From Ophiura sarsii (taxonomy: Eukaryota; Echinodermata; Ophiuroidea; Amphilepidida; Ophiuridae): 64,000 bases of DNA. The notes under the pieces were generated by a model. That model ran no database searches. It saw nothing but the letters and a program-made list of their open reading frames with translations, and was not told where the DNA came from. Positions 11,791-64,000 of this stretch are shown here, piece by piece. The stretch is from NCBI GenBank assembly GCA_035610835.1, contig CM069450.1, positions 34,030,971 through 34,094,970 on the forward strand, given 5' to 3'. The position numbers were made by a program, and so were the translations under genes. Every line of letters begins with the position of its first letter. Position 1 is the first letter of the stretch.

Positions 11791-12056
11791 TAGTCTTATA
11801 TATTTTTCTAACAAATTTCTTGCTGGTGATTTAAAAATGGCTATCTAGTAATCATTATTATGTGTTTCAATTGAATATTCATAATTACTGTTAATTTAGT
11901 ATTCATAATTTGGTATCAATTTATCATTCATTATTTGGTGTCAATGCATTTTACCTTTAAATAAATAACAGTGACCAACATTTTGCAGACTTTCAATTAC
12001 CAGGATGTGTTAAAGGTGTACTGTTTCCTGTATTTTTGAATCTGATCTAAAACCAG

Positions 12057-12769
12057 GCCAACAATTTGTTTGTGTGTTGCCATTAGGCAAAAAAATAAAT
12101 TGTTATGTTGTCCTCCACAGCTTTCAGAGAGGAGGGGCGGGCGGGCGGATTTTTTTTAAATTTTTAAATTTTAAAAAAAACAACTTTTACCAGCAGAAGC
12201 TCAAAGTTCAGCCAACAAGAAGTTAAAATCACTCTAAGAGCCGCACATATATGTTATAAACACTTAATTTAATATTAATGCCATTTAAACTGTTAAAAAA
12301 AAAAATCTGAAAAAAAGAAATCTGAAAAGAAGAAAAAAATCTGATTTTTAAAAAATTAAAAAAAATTAAAAAAATCTGAAAAAAAATAAAAAAAATCGGA
12401 GCGGCCCTAAAATGACGAGCTGGCGGTCGAGGACAACATAACAACAACAACAAATTTGGCCTTAGCAACCGCCCCTAAAATCTCAAAAAGATATTTTTAA
12501 AGAATTAAATTTCACACAGTTTGTCAAAATATTACTATTGTCGGCTTGAAATGATTAAGTTTGCTTGAATAGATTGATTTTATCCTATTATCACACTAGA
12601 AACATTAGTCAAATTGACATTTACCAATGTTGTCTTGTCATGAACCACGCACGGTCTGTCAGTAATATTTGTCAGCAAAAAAAAAGAGGGAAAAAAAGGA
12701 AAAAATTGACCGACCGACCCGACTTCAAGATTTTTGGCACTTAAGGGCAACGCAACAAAAAATGTTGCC
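12057..12769. mobile_element. Harbinger-like MITE (outer), split by a second element
   Basis: Left part GGCCAACAATTTG..gttgccatta and right part from 12465 align with the uninterrupted copy at 40623-41081 (shared blocks tcacactagaaacatta, gaccgaccgacccg, ttggcactt). The split is caused by the inner element at 12086-12461. The right end is degraded. Confidence 0.7.
12086..12461. mobile_element. Harbinger-like MITE (inner) with TTA target duplication
   Basis: Ends GGCAAAAAAATAAATTG and CAAATTTGGCC are inverted, with ttgttatgttgtcctc also inverted inside. TTA is duplicated at 12083-12085 and 12462-12464. Removing the element restores the order seen in the 40623 copy. Confidence 0.75.
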
Positions 12770-14427
12770 AAATCCAACCTGCTAACACACCTCAGGGTAC
12801 AGGGTGTCTCAGAATGATCTATACTGGGGAAGTTGCCAGGGGTTAAAATACCTTTTTGGCTATGAGGGTTAGTTTGAGCAAATTCTGCCAAAAATCGCCC
12901 CCTTAGTACATTTTACCATAGGCAAACAATTTCTCAGGGGGCTATTTTTTTTGATAATTAGCCTTGAGCCCTGGAAGTTGCATTTACTCGCATCAATACA
13001 TGAGTTCAGAGTGTTTGTGATTCTAACATTATTTCATGTTATTTGTTTTGAATTTTGAAAAACATAAATTTATGACAGAAATTACAGGCTGTTTTGTAAA
13101 AATGGTATATTCCAAGTTTGACCGATATTATCTCTTTTGAAAATCTCTAAAATCACGAACCATGTTTATCAGACTTTGCCTGTGCCAGGAATTGAACCCC
13201 GGTTTGACTGCATGTGTCCCAGTCTCTTACCACCATAAATGTGTGAGTTTGCGACAGAAAACTAAGTTTTTTTTGACGAACCCAGCATTGCCATTTATAT
13301 CTTCCAATATGCTGCAAAAGCAACAAAAGCAAAGCAAAGCAAACAAACAATTCTTTAAAAAAAACACCAAATGATATTGATATAAAAATTAAGAATGAGA
13401 TTTTAACTTTAATTGAACGTTTTTGCATTCTTGTCGTAATTACTATGGATTGCATTTATACTTTACATGTAATGAGTCACGTTAGCACACTCTTTTAAAT
13501 TGCTAGATAAATATAGAGAGGATATATGAATGACTATCCCCATGAGACAGACAATCGTAAAGTAATAAAATCAATAGACAGTACAAGATTTAAATCTACA
13601 AAAGTTTGTTGAACGAGAATTGTCATGGCAGGGATTCCAAAGTTTATGGGGTCACTCAGGTACATTTTTGGTAAGGATGTGTCGTCAGCAAAATTTTTGA
13701 CAGATTTACGGAGTTATTCAAGCATCACATTTCTTATTGCAGATCCCCATACTTCTTTCAAAATTAAAACAATGGAGCGATTAGCATTTGAAACAATGGG
13801 AATTGTTAATTAGGACTCCAGCTTCTTGTGGGTGCTGTTCAATCTCTAGCCGCTCCAGTATGATTAGTATTACGTGCGCTAGGGCTGTGACAATTGAGCG
13901 CAAAATGTTGCAAACTGTATGATGGTTACATGTTTAAAAATGGTTACAGGCCGAAATGCTATACGATGCAGGAAGATCATCGAGGCTGCAGTGGTTAAAG
14001 CCTGTGCAATTATAATTATACTCAGTTCTGTGAGTTCTCCAAAATAAAAGGAAGGTCGCGGCTTAATTTATCCATGAAGAGAGTAGACCTGGTCCACTAG
14101 CGTCATGATTTGTCTGTCCTACACGTCATTATATACGTAGTGGCTGTAAACAAACTTGTAATCTTTCCATGTACAATTTTATTTCATTATCAGTTGCAAG
14201 AAATGAGTCATCTCAAATGACACAATATGTAAACAATAATAATGAACAGTCATTTTGTGTTTAATTAGACCACAGTGTTATTCACAAACAATTGTTGATT
14301 ATTGGACAGCTCGTAATTGGCTCACTCATATGTTTTATTTTGTCCATGGAGCCAAAATAATTATCATTGTTCATATGTCATCCAACTTTATCAAATATAA
14401 ATTCCATACCTTGTAAAAGTGCAGTTA
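12770..14427. other. Non-coding DNA including a tRNA-like remnant
   Basis: At 13180-13250 on the minus strand GGTTCAATTCC (box B) and a TGGTGGTAAGAG (box A-like) suggest an old tRNA-derived SINE head. The frame at 13625-13813 has no recognisable domain. No exon of the TBC gene was identified. Confidence 0.4.
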
Positions 14428-14692
14428 GGCGAAGAAAGAAAAAAAATCCTGTTTTACGGGCGGACGGTCAAGTAGGGTCTGGTCAGTTTGTTTTTTTAGT
14501 TTTTAAAAAAAAATTCTTACTTATTTAAAATGTGACCAAAAATTGTTTTTGGACAGATTTCCGGCCAAAAAACGGGTGATTTTACATGATTTGAGGGGAA
14601 AAAAGGCTAAAAAATGCTATAAAAAATTCTTGCAAAATGCAAAAAGTGGGTTTGGTCAGGCCCGTAAAACAGGGTTGTCTTATTTCCTCGCC
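14428..14692. mobile_element. Harbinger-like MITE with TTA target duplication
   Basis: Ends GGCGAAGAAAGAAAA and TTTCCTCGCC are inverted, each followed inward by CCTGTTTTACGGGC or its complement. TTA is duplicated at 14425-14427 and 14693-14695. Confidence 0.8.
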
Positions 14693-14850
14693 TTAGAGGC
14701 CAAATTATTGTTTTAACCTAGACCTTGTGATTCTTAGTGCATGTATAATCCAAAGTGTATAATCTTCATGCCGCGCCGTGGGAGATGAATCATGGGCCAT
14801 CTCGCATGCCTCTGGATAGCACCGCCAAGTTAAGGCCTGATGGTTCATGG

Positions 14851-15053
14851 CAGTAGCGTTACTTGGGTCTATGATTTTATTTTGGGGAGGGGGGGGCATG
14901 AGTGGGGACAGGTCTGTGATCGGGGGAGGGCATTTTCAACTATTTTTTGTTAATTTAGTTATTAAACATAGAGTTTGTCATTTAATTGGGGGAGGGGGCA
15001 ATCCTTCTGGCAATCCTTCTGCTCCCCCTAACTCCCTTCTAGATATGCCCTTG
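14851..15053. mobile_element. hAT-type MITE, CAGTAGCGTTACTTGG family
   Basis: A 203-base element related to 61721-61927. The flanking 8-mers GTTCATGG (14843-14850) and GTGCATGG (15054-15061) differ at one base. The interior is rich in G runs (cgggggaggg). Confidence 0.7.
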
Positions 15054-15114
15054 GTGCATGGATTAGCTCAAGTTTTTCGTGAGCTGATCAGCGCACAGTT
15101 TTTAAACTGTATTT

Positions 15115-15231
15115 TTTCAGATTGTTGTTAGTATATGCCTTAGTATTTAATATGTAGGTGCAAAAAAGCCTGATTTCCAGACAAATTGAGGGCGCACTCT
15201 CGTACGTATCTCTCAGTGCCCTTTTAAAGAT
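15115..15231. mobile_element. Partial TTAA-type MITE (family M)
   Basis: gttagtatatgcc..gcctgatttccag..cgtatctctcagtgccctt matches the right half of the complete element at 44641-45017. The left half is not recognisable. Confidence 0.6.
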
Positions 15232-15241
15232 CTATGCACTA

Positions 15242-15432
15242 CTGTGAAAGTAGACATTTTTGCACAACATTTTTTGTTCTTTTCGCACCTGAATGAGCAA
15301 CCACGAAAATAATAACACACAAACATATATTTTCTTTTGCATATAGATCTGTGTGATGAAGCCACCAATTGCGGATTTAAAAACACGCAAAACATTTCAA
15401 TATCGGCAAAGTGCAAAAATTACCACTTTAAA
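15242..15432. mobile_element. TA-flanked MITE, family C, copy C5 (inverted)
   Basis: CTGTGAAAGTAGACATTTTTG to ATTACCACTTTAAAG, with gcatatagatctgtgtgatgaagc inside, is the reverse complement of the family C body. It ends about 36 bases before exon 1, so it overlaps the probable branch-point region. Confidence 0.65.
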
Positions 15433-15468
15433 GTATCTAAAACTGTGATTTCTCTCATCCATGTACAG

Positions 15469-58907
<43,439 letters not shown>

Positions 58908-59631
58908 AGTTGTTTAGTTGTACGTAGAGGTAAATCTTTTGGCCCTAGATATCAGAGATTATCTGATGAAATCTGGGGGTCTGACCGGTGAAGAGCATAG
59001 AAGTTTGTCGTGAAGGATGAAAGATGTTGAGGTATGCGATTAATTGTGGAGGTCATAGCCCCGGTCATAGCTAACCGCTAGAATGGAAGTATACATGGAT
59101 GCTATGAATGACTTATTTTCCAAATCAGGGGAAATGGTTTTCAACTTGGGGGCCTTTCATGTGGATTTTTTAGGTCACAATTCATACATGTATCTTTGTG
59201 TACATTCATGCTTTGAAAATATGTGTACTGAATAGCCGAAGAATCCCACAAGAATAACTTGCCAACTTGTGATGTACAAACAGTACAAATAGAAAGTATT
59301 ATTAAACAAGTACTTAGCTTTAAATGCAACAAGTTCTATACTGTGTAAATGTTTGAATTGCAAAAACGTACTATTACTATAATTATGCAACGTGTGCTGA
59401 ATCCTTAATCATGCTTTAATAGACAGACCATCCTAACCACTGGTAAGATACTGTGAGTAGATGGAAAGAAATTTGAAGAGTTCATTTGCAAAAACGGATA
59501 AACGCCACCCGTCAAAATTGACGCTGCTCTTGAATTTGCTATGAAGCATGAATTTATAGTGTATTTTAATCTATTTTTGCAAAGGAACTTGTCAATTCTA
59601 TAGTTTATTTTACCTCCACGAGACAATGACA
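58908..59631 (+). other. Probable 3' UTR and immediate downstream DNA
   Basis: Non-coding sequence after the TGA. I found no AATAAA. An ATTAAA variant at 59301-59306 could serve as the poly(A) signal, giving a 3' UTR near 400 bases. This is only a suggestion. Confidence 0.3.
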
Positions 59632-60257
59632 TGACTTTGTTATGTAGCTAGCTCTCCAAAGACAGAAGATACATAGCATAAATGCTGCGCATATTCAGCT
59701 TTTTTGTGTGTATACAAAGAGCAAATGTAAACGATATCCTAACAGACCATAACAAGGTTAACGACTTTGTCATGTAGCTAGCCCTCTAAAGACACATACG
59801 CTTGCATAAATGCTGCGCATATTCAGCTTTTTTGTGTGTATACAAAGAGCAAATGTGAACAATAGCCTAACAGACCATAACAAGGTTAATGACTTTGTCA
59901 TGTAGCTAGCCCTCCAAAGACAGAAGATATGCTTGCTTGCATAAATGCTACGCATATTCAGCTCTTTTTTTGTATTCAAAGAGCAAATGTGAACAATAGC
60001 CCAACAGACAGTGTTCAAATTAAGAGAAAATATCAGGTTTTCCAGCGGATAACCATGTTATGAAATCAGGTTATCCACCAGTGATTTTGCTTGTCTGCTA
60101 AAGTAAATACAGTACAGTGTAGTACAAATATTCAAAAACAAAGTATGGTCATCTGATGGATAACCTGCATTGCAATATAAGTTATCGGCCAGCATTTTTG
60201 GGCTTCAGGAATCCCGGATTACCACTTAACTTGAACACTGCCAACAGACCATAACAA
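59632..60257 (+). repeat. Three tandem ~128-base units, last one interrupted
   Basis: Units start tgactttgt(c/t)atgtagctagc at 59632, 59762 and 59890 and end cagaccataacaaggttaa. The third is broken after CCAACAGA by the hAT-type MITE 60009-60240 and resumes at 60241. Confidence 0.88.
60009..60240. mobile_element. hAT-type MITE with perfect 8-bp target duplication
   Basis: CAGTGTTCAAATTAAG and CTTAACTTGAACACTG inverted ends. CCAACAGA is duplicated exactly at 60001-60008 and 60241-60248. Length 232 bases, GGTTATC-rich interior. Confidence 0.9.
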
Positions 60258-60409
60258 GGTTAATGAACTGAGTGATTAGAAATTAAATTGATGACTCATC
60301 TACAAGAGCTCTGATTTGTCAATCAATCGGTTCATTGCTATTGAAATTGCATCACTGTCTAGAGGAAGGCAAATACACTATATTGTTGTTGTTCTGTCCA
60401 AAAACCTTT

Positions 60410-60930
60410 CATTTCCATCTGGCCCTGTAGCTTTCTATGTATAATCTTTGGCAGTCTACTTTAAACATGTTCAATGGCTAAAAATGCATATATCAAACCT
60501 TGTAAGTGCTCTTTCCCCCTGAACATGTCTAAAACAACACTTCGTAAGTTTATCCATAAGGCAGTTTTACTTTATACATGCTAAAGCAGGGGTTCTCAAC
60601 CTGGGGGTCGTGACCCCATGGGGGTCATTTGGGGTTTTCCAGGGGGTCATGAAGGGGTCATAACTATAGGTTTTGGGGGAACCATTTTGATATTTCGCTC
60701 TAAAAGGCTTAAAAACTCAACAGAAACGGTCAAATTTCATGCTCGCTACGCTCGCATCATATAACCAAGCAATTTCAGTTTGAATACGACTGGTTGTTTT
60801 GTCAATTTTATTGTATCTATTTTTTTTTGGGGGGGGGGGGTCACGGTACTGACCAAGAATGTCAAAAGGGGTCGTGGGCAAAAAAGGTTGAGAACCACTG
60901 TGCTAAAGGGCCAGAAAATATGTTTTTCCA
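60410..60930. mobile_element. Family G element, interrupted
   Basis: cagtctactttaaacatgttcaatggc to ggcagttttactttatacatgctaaag, continuing at 60901 (tgctaaagggcc), matches 41385-41590 and 36490-36725. The hAT-type element 60587-60900 is inserted near its right end. Confidence 0.7.
60587..60900. mobile_element. hAT-type MITE (GGTTCTCAACC ends) with perfect 8-bp target duplication
   Basis: CAGGGGTTCTCAACCTGGGG and GGTTGAGAACCACTG are inverted. TGCTAAAG is duplicated at 60579-60586 and 60901-60908. The ends resemble those of widespread hAT (SPIN/Charlie-like) elements of animals. There is no transposase in its 314 bases. Confidence 0.92.
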
Positions 60931-61213
60931 TATCACACAAGATCTTCCCTTTTGACAAGATAAATTAGATATTTTCTATAGATAAGATTCTATTATCCTT
61001 TTTCATTCTTCTGGTGGTTCCAAATGCCTGCTTCAATGTGTTTGCAGGCGGATACTGTTAAAGAGATAACTAGATAATTTGACCGTGTATCAGTTGCTCA
61101 AATTCTGAGGTCCAAAATTAAAATATTATTGTTCACAGAACCCAACAAAACCTGAACAACTGAATCATCCCCAATCATAATCATCATGTAATGACTATTA
61201 CCTATCAAAAGTT

Positions 61214-61365
61214 ACCTTAACCCTGAGACTAATTAACCCTGAGACTAATTAACCCTGAGACTATTTCACCCTGAGGCTAATTAACCCATAGACTATTTCA
61301 CCCTGAGGCTAATTAACCCTGAGACTAATATATTTAGTTATATTAGTCTCAGATTAACCCTAACC
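61214..61365 (+). repeat. Short tandem repeat of CCCTGAGACTAATTAA type
   Basis: About eight units of 17-20 bases alternate ccctgagactaattaa with ccctgaggctaattaa and ccctgagactatttca, ending with an inverted unit attagtctcagattaaccc. Confidence 0.85.
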
Positions 61366-61720
61366 TTGCCAAATCCAACAAAAGCACTGCATCAGTGGCC
61401 CCGCCCTCTTAGGTCTATCCCAATGCGCAATCATGAAAAGGTATATATATATAGGATCCTATTTTGGGGGAGTTCAACACACTTAAGCACAATCACCAGT
61501 ACTTGCACAGCGGCAGCCCAGGTTGAAGCCCCCGCAGTGGCAAAACCCTATTTTTTCTGTGATTATTTGTCCCAGTTTTCCCCTGTTAGCTTTATGCCTA
61601 CAAAATACCCATATGGGTTAGAGCTAATGTACTTTACAAAGGTTTCCCTATCACAAACCAATCAGCCAGAGACAACTGTTTTAGAGACACCAATCACACA
61701 CCATGTTATGCTTTGTACAT

Positions 61721-61927
61721 CAGGGGCATGGGTAACTAGAGTGGGGCATTTGCTTCCTCCCCCTCTGCCAGAAGGCTTTCCCCCTTGATACCCCCCCCCC
61801 CCCTCAAATGAAATGACAAACTCTGTATATTCAGAAAATACAGAAAATAGTTGGTTATCCCCCGATCACAGGTCTGTCCCCCTCATGCCCCCCCCCCTCT
61901 AAATCGAAGACTCTAGTTACGCAACTG
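61721..61927. mobile_element. hAT-type MITE with perfect 8-bp target duplication (CAGGGGCATGGGTAAC family)
   Basis: CAGGGGCATGGGTAACTAGAG and CTAGTTACGCAACTG are inverted ends. TTGTACAT is duplicated at 61713-61720 and 61928-61935. Related to 14851-15053. Confidence 0.88.
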
Positions 61928-61935
61928 TTGTACAT

Positions 61936-63186
61936 GCATGTCACATTACATGCATCCAGACCTTTTCTTGTGTTTTATTTAAAAGCGTTGATCATGCATA
62001 TTCATGCAGCTATGAATATATAATTAATGCAACTTAGTACTACATTTCCGGCTCTCTGATTGGTTCAAAACTACTATGAGATGAATGCAAATAAGTACTA
62101 CTCTACTGTGTCATTTATTTAGAATGAGATTTTTTTTCTTGAGGTAAAATGTTTTTCTTTGAATGAGAAGAGGTGGTTGCCTAACAGACTATATTTGATA
62201 CTTAGTTGATTGTTATGAACAATTATTTTGAATTCTACACATGAAAGAACTCTATATATTTTTCAGAATTTGAATGAAGGTGCTCAACTATTTCTTGTCA
62301 GTGTAAAGTTTATATTTGTACGTGGAAAGCCATCAAGTTGAAAGGATTATTGTTTTTCTTCCTGTGCTCAACGTAATTGGTTCTTTTTTTCTGAGGCCTT
62401 ACGGTGCATATTATTTCTTATTGTACTTATTAGATCATAAGAAGCCAGGAATTTCCCATAATCCTTTGCATTTGACCGTAGCAGGAAGCAGACAATAATA
62501 TAAATACTGTATGGAAGTCTATTCCAAACAATCAGAGAAGAGATGCTACAAATGTATTTTTATCAAGAAAATGGTTTTATAATAGTTTAGTTTAAATTGG
62601 TAAAACATGTCAAATAAGTACTTATTTTGTATACAAGAATCTTGAAAGGATATAGACCTCTCCTCTGTAAATTGATAAGTTATAATTGGATTATTATGGC
62701 AAGACAATGTTTATGGTTAAACCAATAGTAGCGTGGAATAACATTTTCTACACAGCACACATATGATTAAACCTCACAACTATATGTTCTTGGTGTTCAT
62801 TGATCTTGGTGCCATTGGTGATCCAGTTATAATTGAGATTGATTTTTATGTCAGATAATGAATTCTAATGTGTCTGTCACATGATGTCGCCTTAATTGGT
62901 GCTTGTTGTGGTGCTTTATTGATTATTCATGTTTAACCCTCAAATGGGATGTCTTTAGTGTGGTTGAAAAGATTCATATTTTTGATAATCATATAAATTT
63001 GTTTCCAAAATTGTTCAGTAAGTGTCATGCACATATTTAGAATCACAATGAAAAATATGGCGTCACACTGTGACGTCCCTGTGCATACAAACTGTAGTCT
63101 TAGTATGTTGACTCTCCTCTGTACAGTTGCATCAGAGTGTATTCCAATGGTAGATACAATACCAATCAAATTGGATGATGCATAGC
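61936..63186. other. 3' flank, little recognised
   Basis: Non-coding AT-rich DNA. A family B end remnant (accaatagtagcgtggaata) lies at 62720-62740. No exon or RNA gene was seen. Confidence 0.4.
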
Positions 63187-63417
63187 ACTATAGTTTTATC
63201 GGTTCAAAATTGGCGAGAAATATTAGTTTATTATCTCTCCGCACGCAAAAGTAAAGTGTATACGGCACATTATGGTCAAACGCACCCAATTTTGGCAGCA
63301 CATACAGGTCACACATGATGCACAGTGCGCTTGTTGCCATCATGCGTACCAGGGTCCTTCTGTATTCATTCGCTGCTGTAAGGAGGCTTCGCCAATTTGG
63401 AACTGATAAAACTATAG
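63187..63417. mobile_element. Family A MITE, copy A6 (intact reference copy)
   Basis: CTATAGTTTTATCGGTTC and GAACTGATAAAACTATAG inverted ends; 231 bases with no insert. The interior has gcacagtgcgcttgttgcc and cattcgctgctgtaagg. Confidence 0.9.
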
Positions 63418-63724
63418 CAAGGATCATGTTTGTTAAACAAAGTACATGTAGTAATAATTGATAGGCATAGATTTTTGCATAATCGCTCCAAGAGTTAAGT
63501 GTTTCGTTTCAAAATATAATGGTATATAAATCCCAACTACTTCCAAATATTATTATGGAGTCATGGAGTGTGTGTATTGACGGCAATGGAAGGAAGGGCA
63601 GATGAGGGATGGGGCTGATATCAGATTATGTCCAATTAAGAAGTCATGTCATCATTTATCAAAAAATGTTAGTTTGTCTCAGAGGCACACGCCTAGGTTT
63701 TCAGACAGATAACGTATGGTTTAA

Positions 63725-64000
63725 AGGTAGATGACCCAATTTTCAACTTGATGTTTTCTATTTTACATGAAAGGTCATCCTTAAAATTGTTGCATTCCAA
63801 AGTTTGAGTTGCATAACTCCAATGGTTCTATTTTTAGAAGCGCAAGTTCAAAAGACATGTGCCCATTGAGTAGTACACAGACTGGTTGGTGGTTAACCAC
63901 CTTTGGCAGTAATTCACCACATTTTAGCCTATAATTTCCAAATGAAACATTTCTGGACCCTAATATTTTACAGACATAATGAGAAAAATATGGGGATTCT
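63725..64000. mobile_element. TTAA-flanked MITE, AGGTAGATGACCC family, cut by window end
   Basis: TTAA at 63721-63724, then a copy of 8430-8701 with only a handful of substitutions. The right end lies beyond the window. Confidence 0.85.

Larger units (their letters stand above)
10598..11793 (+). mobile_element. Helitron-like non-autonomous element carrying a tandem array
   Basis: It begins A|TCTATATTATAATACGC and ends ...GACCGCCTAG|T, fitting Helitron ends (5' TC, 3' CTRR, insertion between A and T). Before the 3' end, ACCCG and CGGGT can form a short stem. A TCTG/TTTG stretch follows the 5' end, then about seven ~129-base units. No Rep/helicase coding sequence is present, so it would depend on a helper. 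The tandem core recalls DINE/HINE-type helitrons; assignment is tentative. Confidence 0.55.

Noticed and set aside
13625..13813. 62-residue open frame beginning MAGIPKFMG as an upstream exon
   Set aside because: No recognisable family similarity and no joining splice sites in the TBC frame.
1..15468. PTB-domain exons of the TBC1D1/4 gene
   Set aside because: I looked for in-frame peptides with PTB character and flanking splice sites and found none; they probably lie upstream or in the gap.
61366..61788. 140-residue open frame
   Set aside because: Low-complexity, overlaps a hAT-type MITE at its end, no domain and no splice context.

Overview
This window is animal (metazoan) DNA. It holds the 3' portion of one large, intron-rich gene on the + strand, embedded in very repeat-dense, AT-rich sequence. 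The gene is an orthologue of vertebrate TBC1D1/TBC1D4 (AS160), a Rab GTPase-activating protein. Sixteen exons between 15469 and 58907 join in one open frame giving 893 residues and a stop. Every inferred junction is GT...AG and every split codon is restored. In order, the visible protein has a helical segment, a Ser/Pro-rich basic linker with kinase-type motifs, a Trp-containing basic pre-TBC segment, the TBC catalytic domain with both catalytic fingers intact, a coiled coil and an acidic tail. The N-terminal PTB domains known from the vertebrate proteins are not in the window and should lie upstream.

No other host gene could be supported. 1-15468 holds no exon I can recognise, and neither does the DNA after 58907. 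The organism is probably a marine invertebrate deuterostome (an echinoderm or hemichordate would fit the single TBC1D1/4-type gene, composition and repeat load), but this is a weak inference.

Layout: 1-5000 is a degenerate series of direct duplications interrupted by tRNA-derived SINEs and a hAT-type MITE. 5322-5421 is a 100-base assembly gap. 5422-15468 holds several MITEs and a Helitron-like element (10598-11793) carrying a tandem array rich in GGTCA half-sites. 15469-42144 carries exons 1-6 with long introns, including a pure TGAT tract beside exon 3 and a second GGTCA-rich array (27819-29955). 45207-58907 carries exons 7-16, closely spaced, encoding the pre-TBC and TBC regions, coiled coil and C-terminus. 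58908-64000 is the 3' flank, with a triplicated repeat and several hAT-type MITEs.

The most striking property is the number of distinct short inverted-repeat elements that can be delimited by eye, many with target duplications: TTAA (three families), TWA (a Harbinger-like group), 8 bp (hAT-like) and TA (five families). Several are nested, giving a readable order of insertion. Truncated LINE 3' ends with reverse-transcriptase C-terminal coding remnants are also present.
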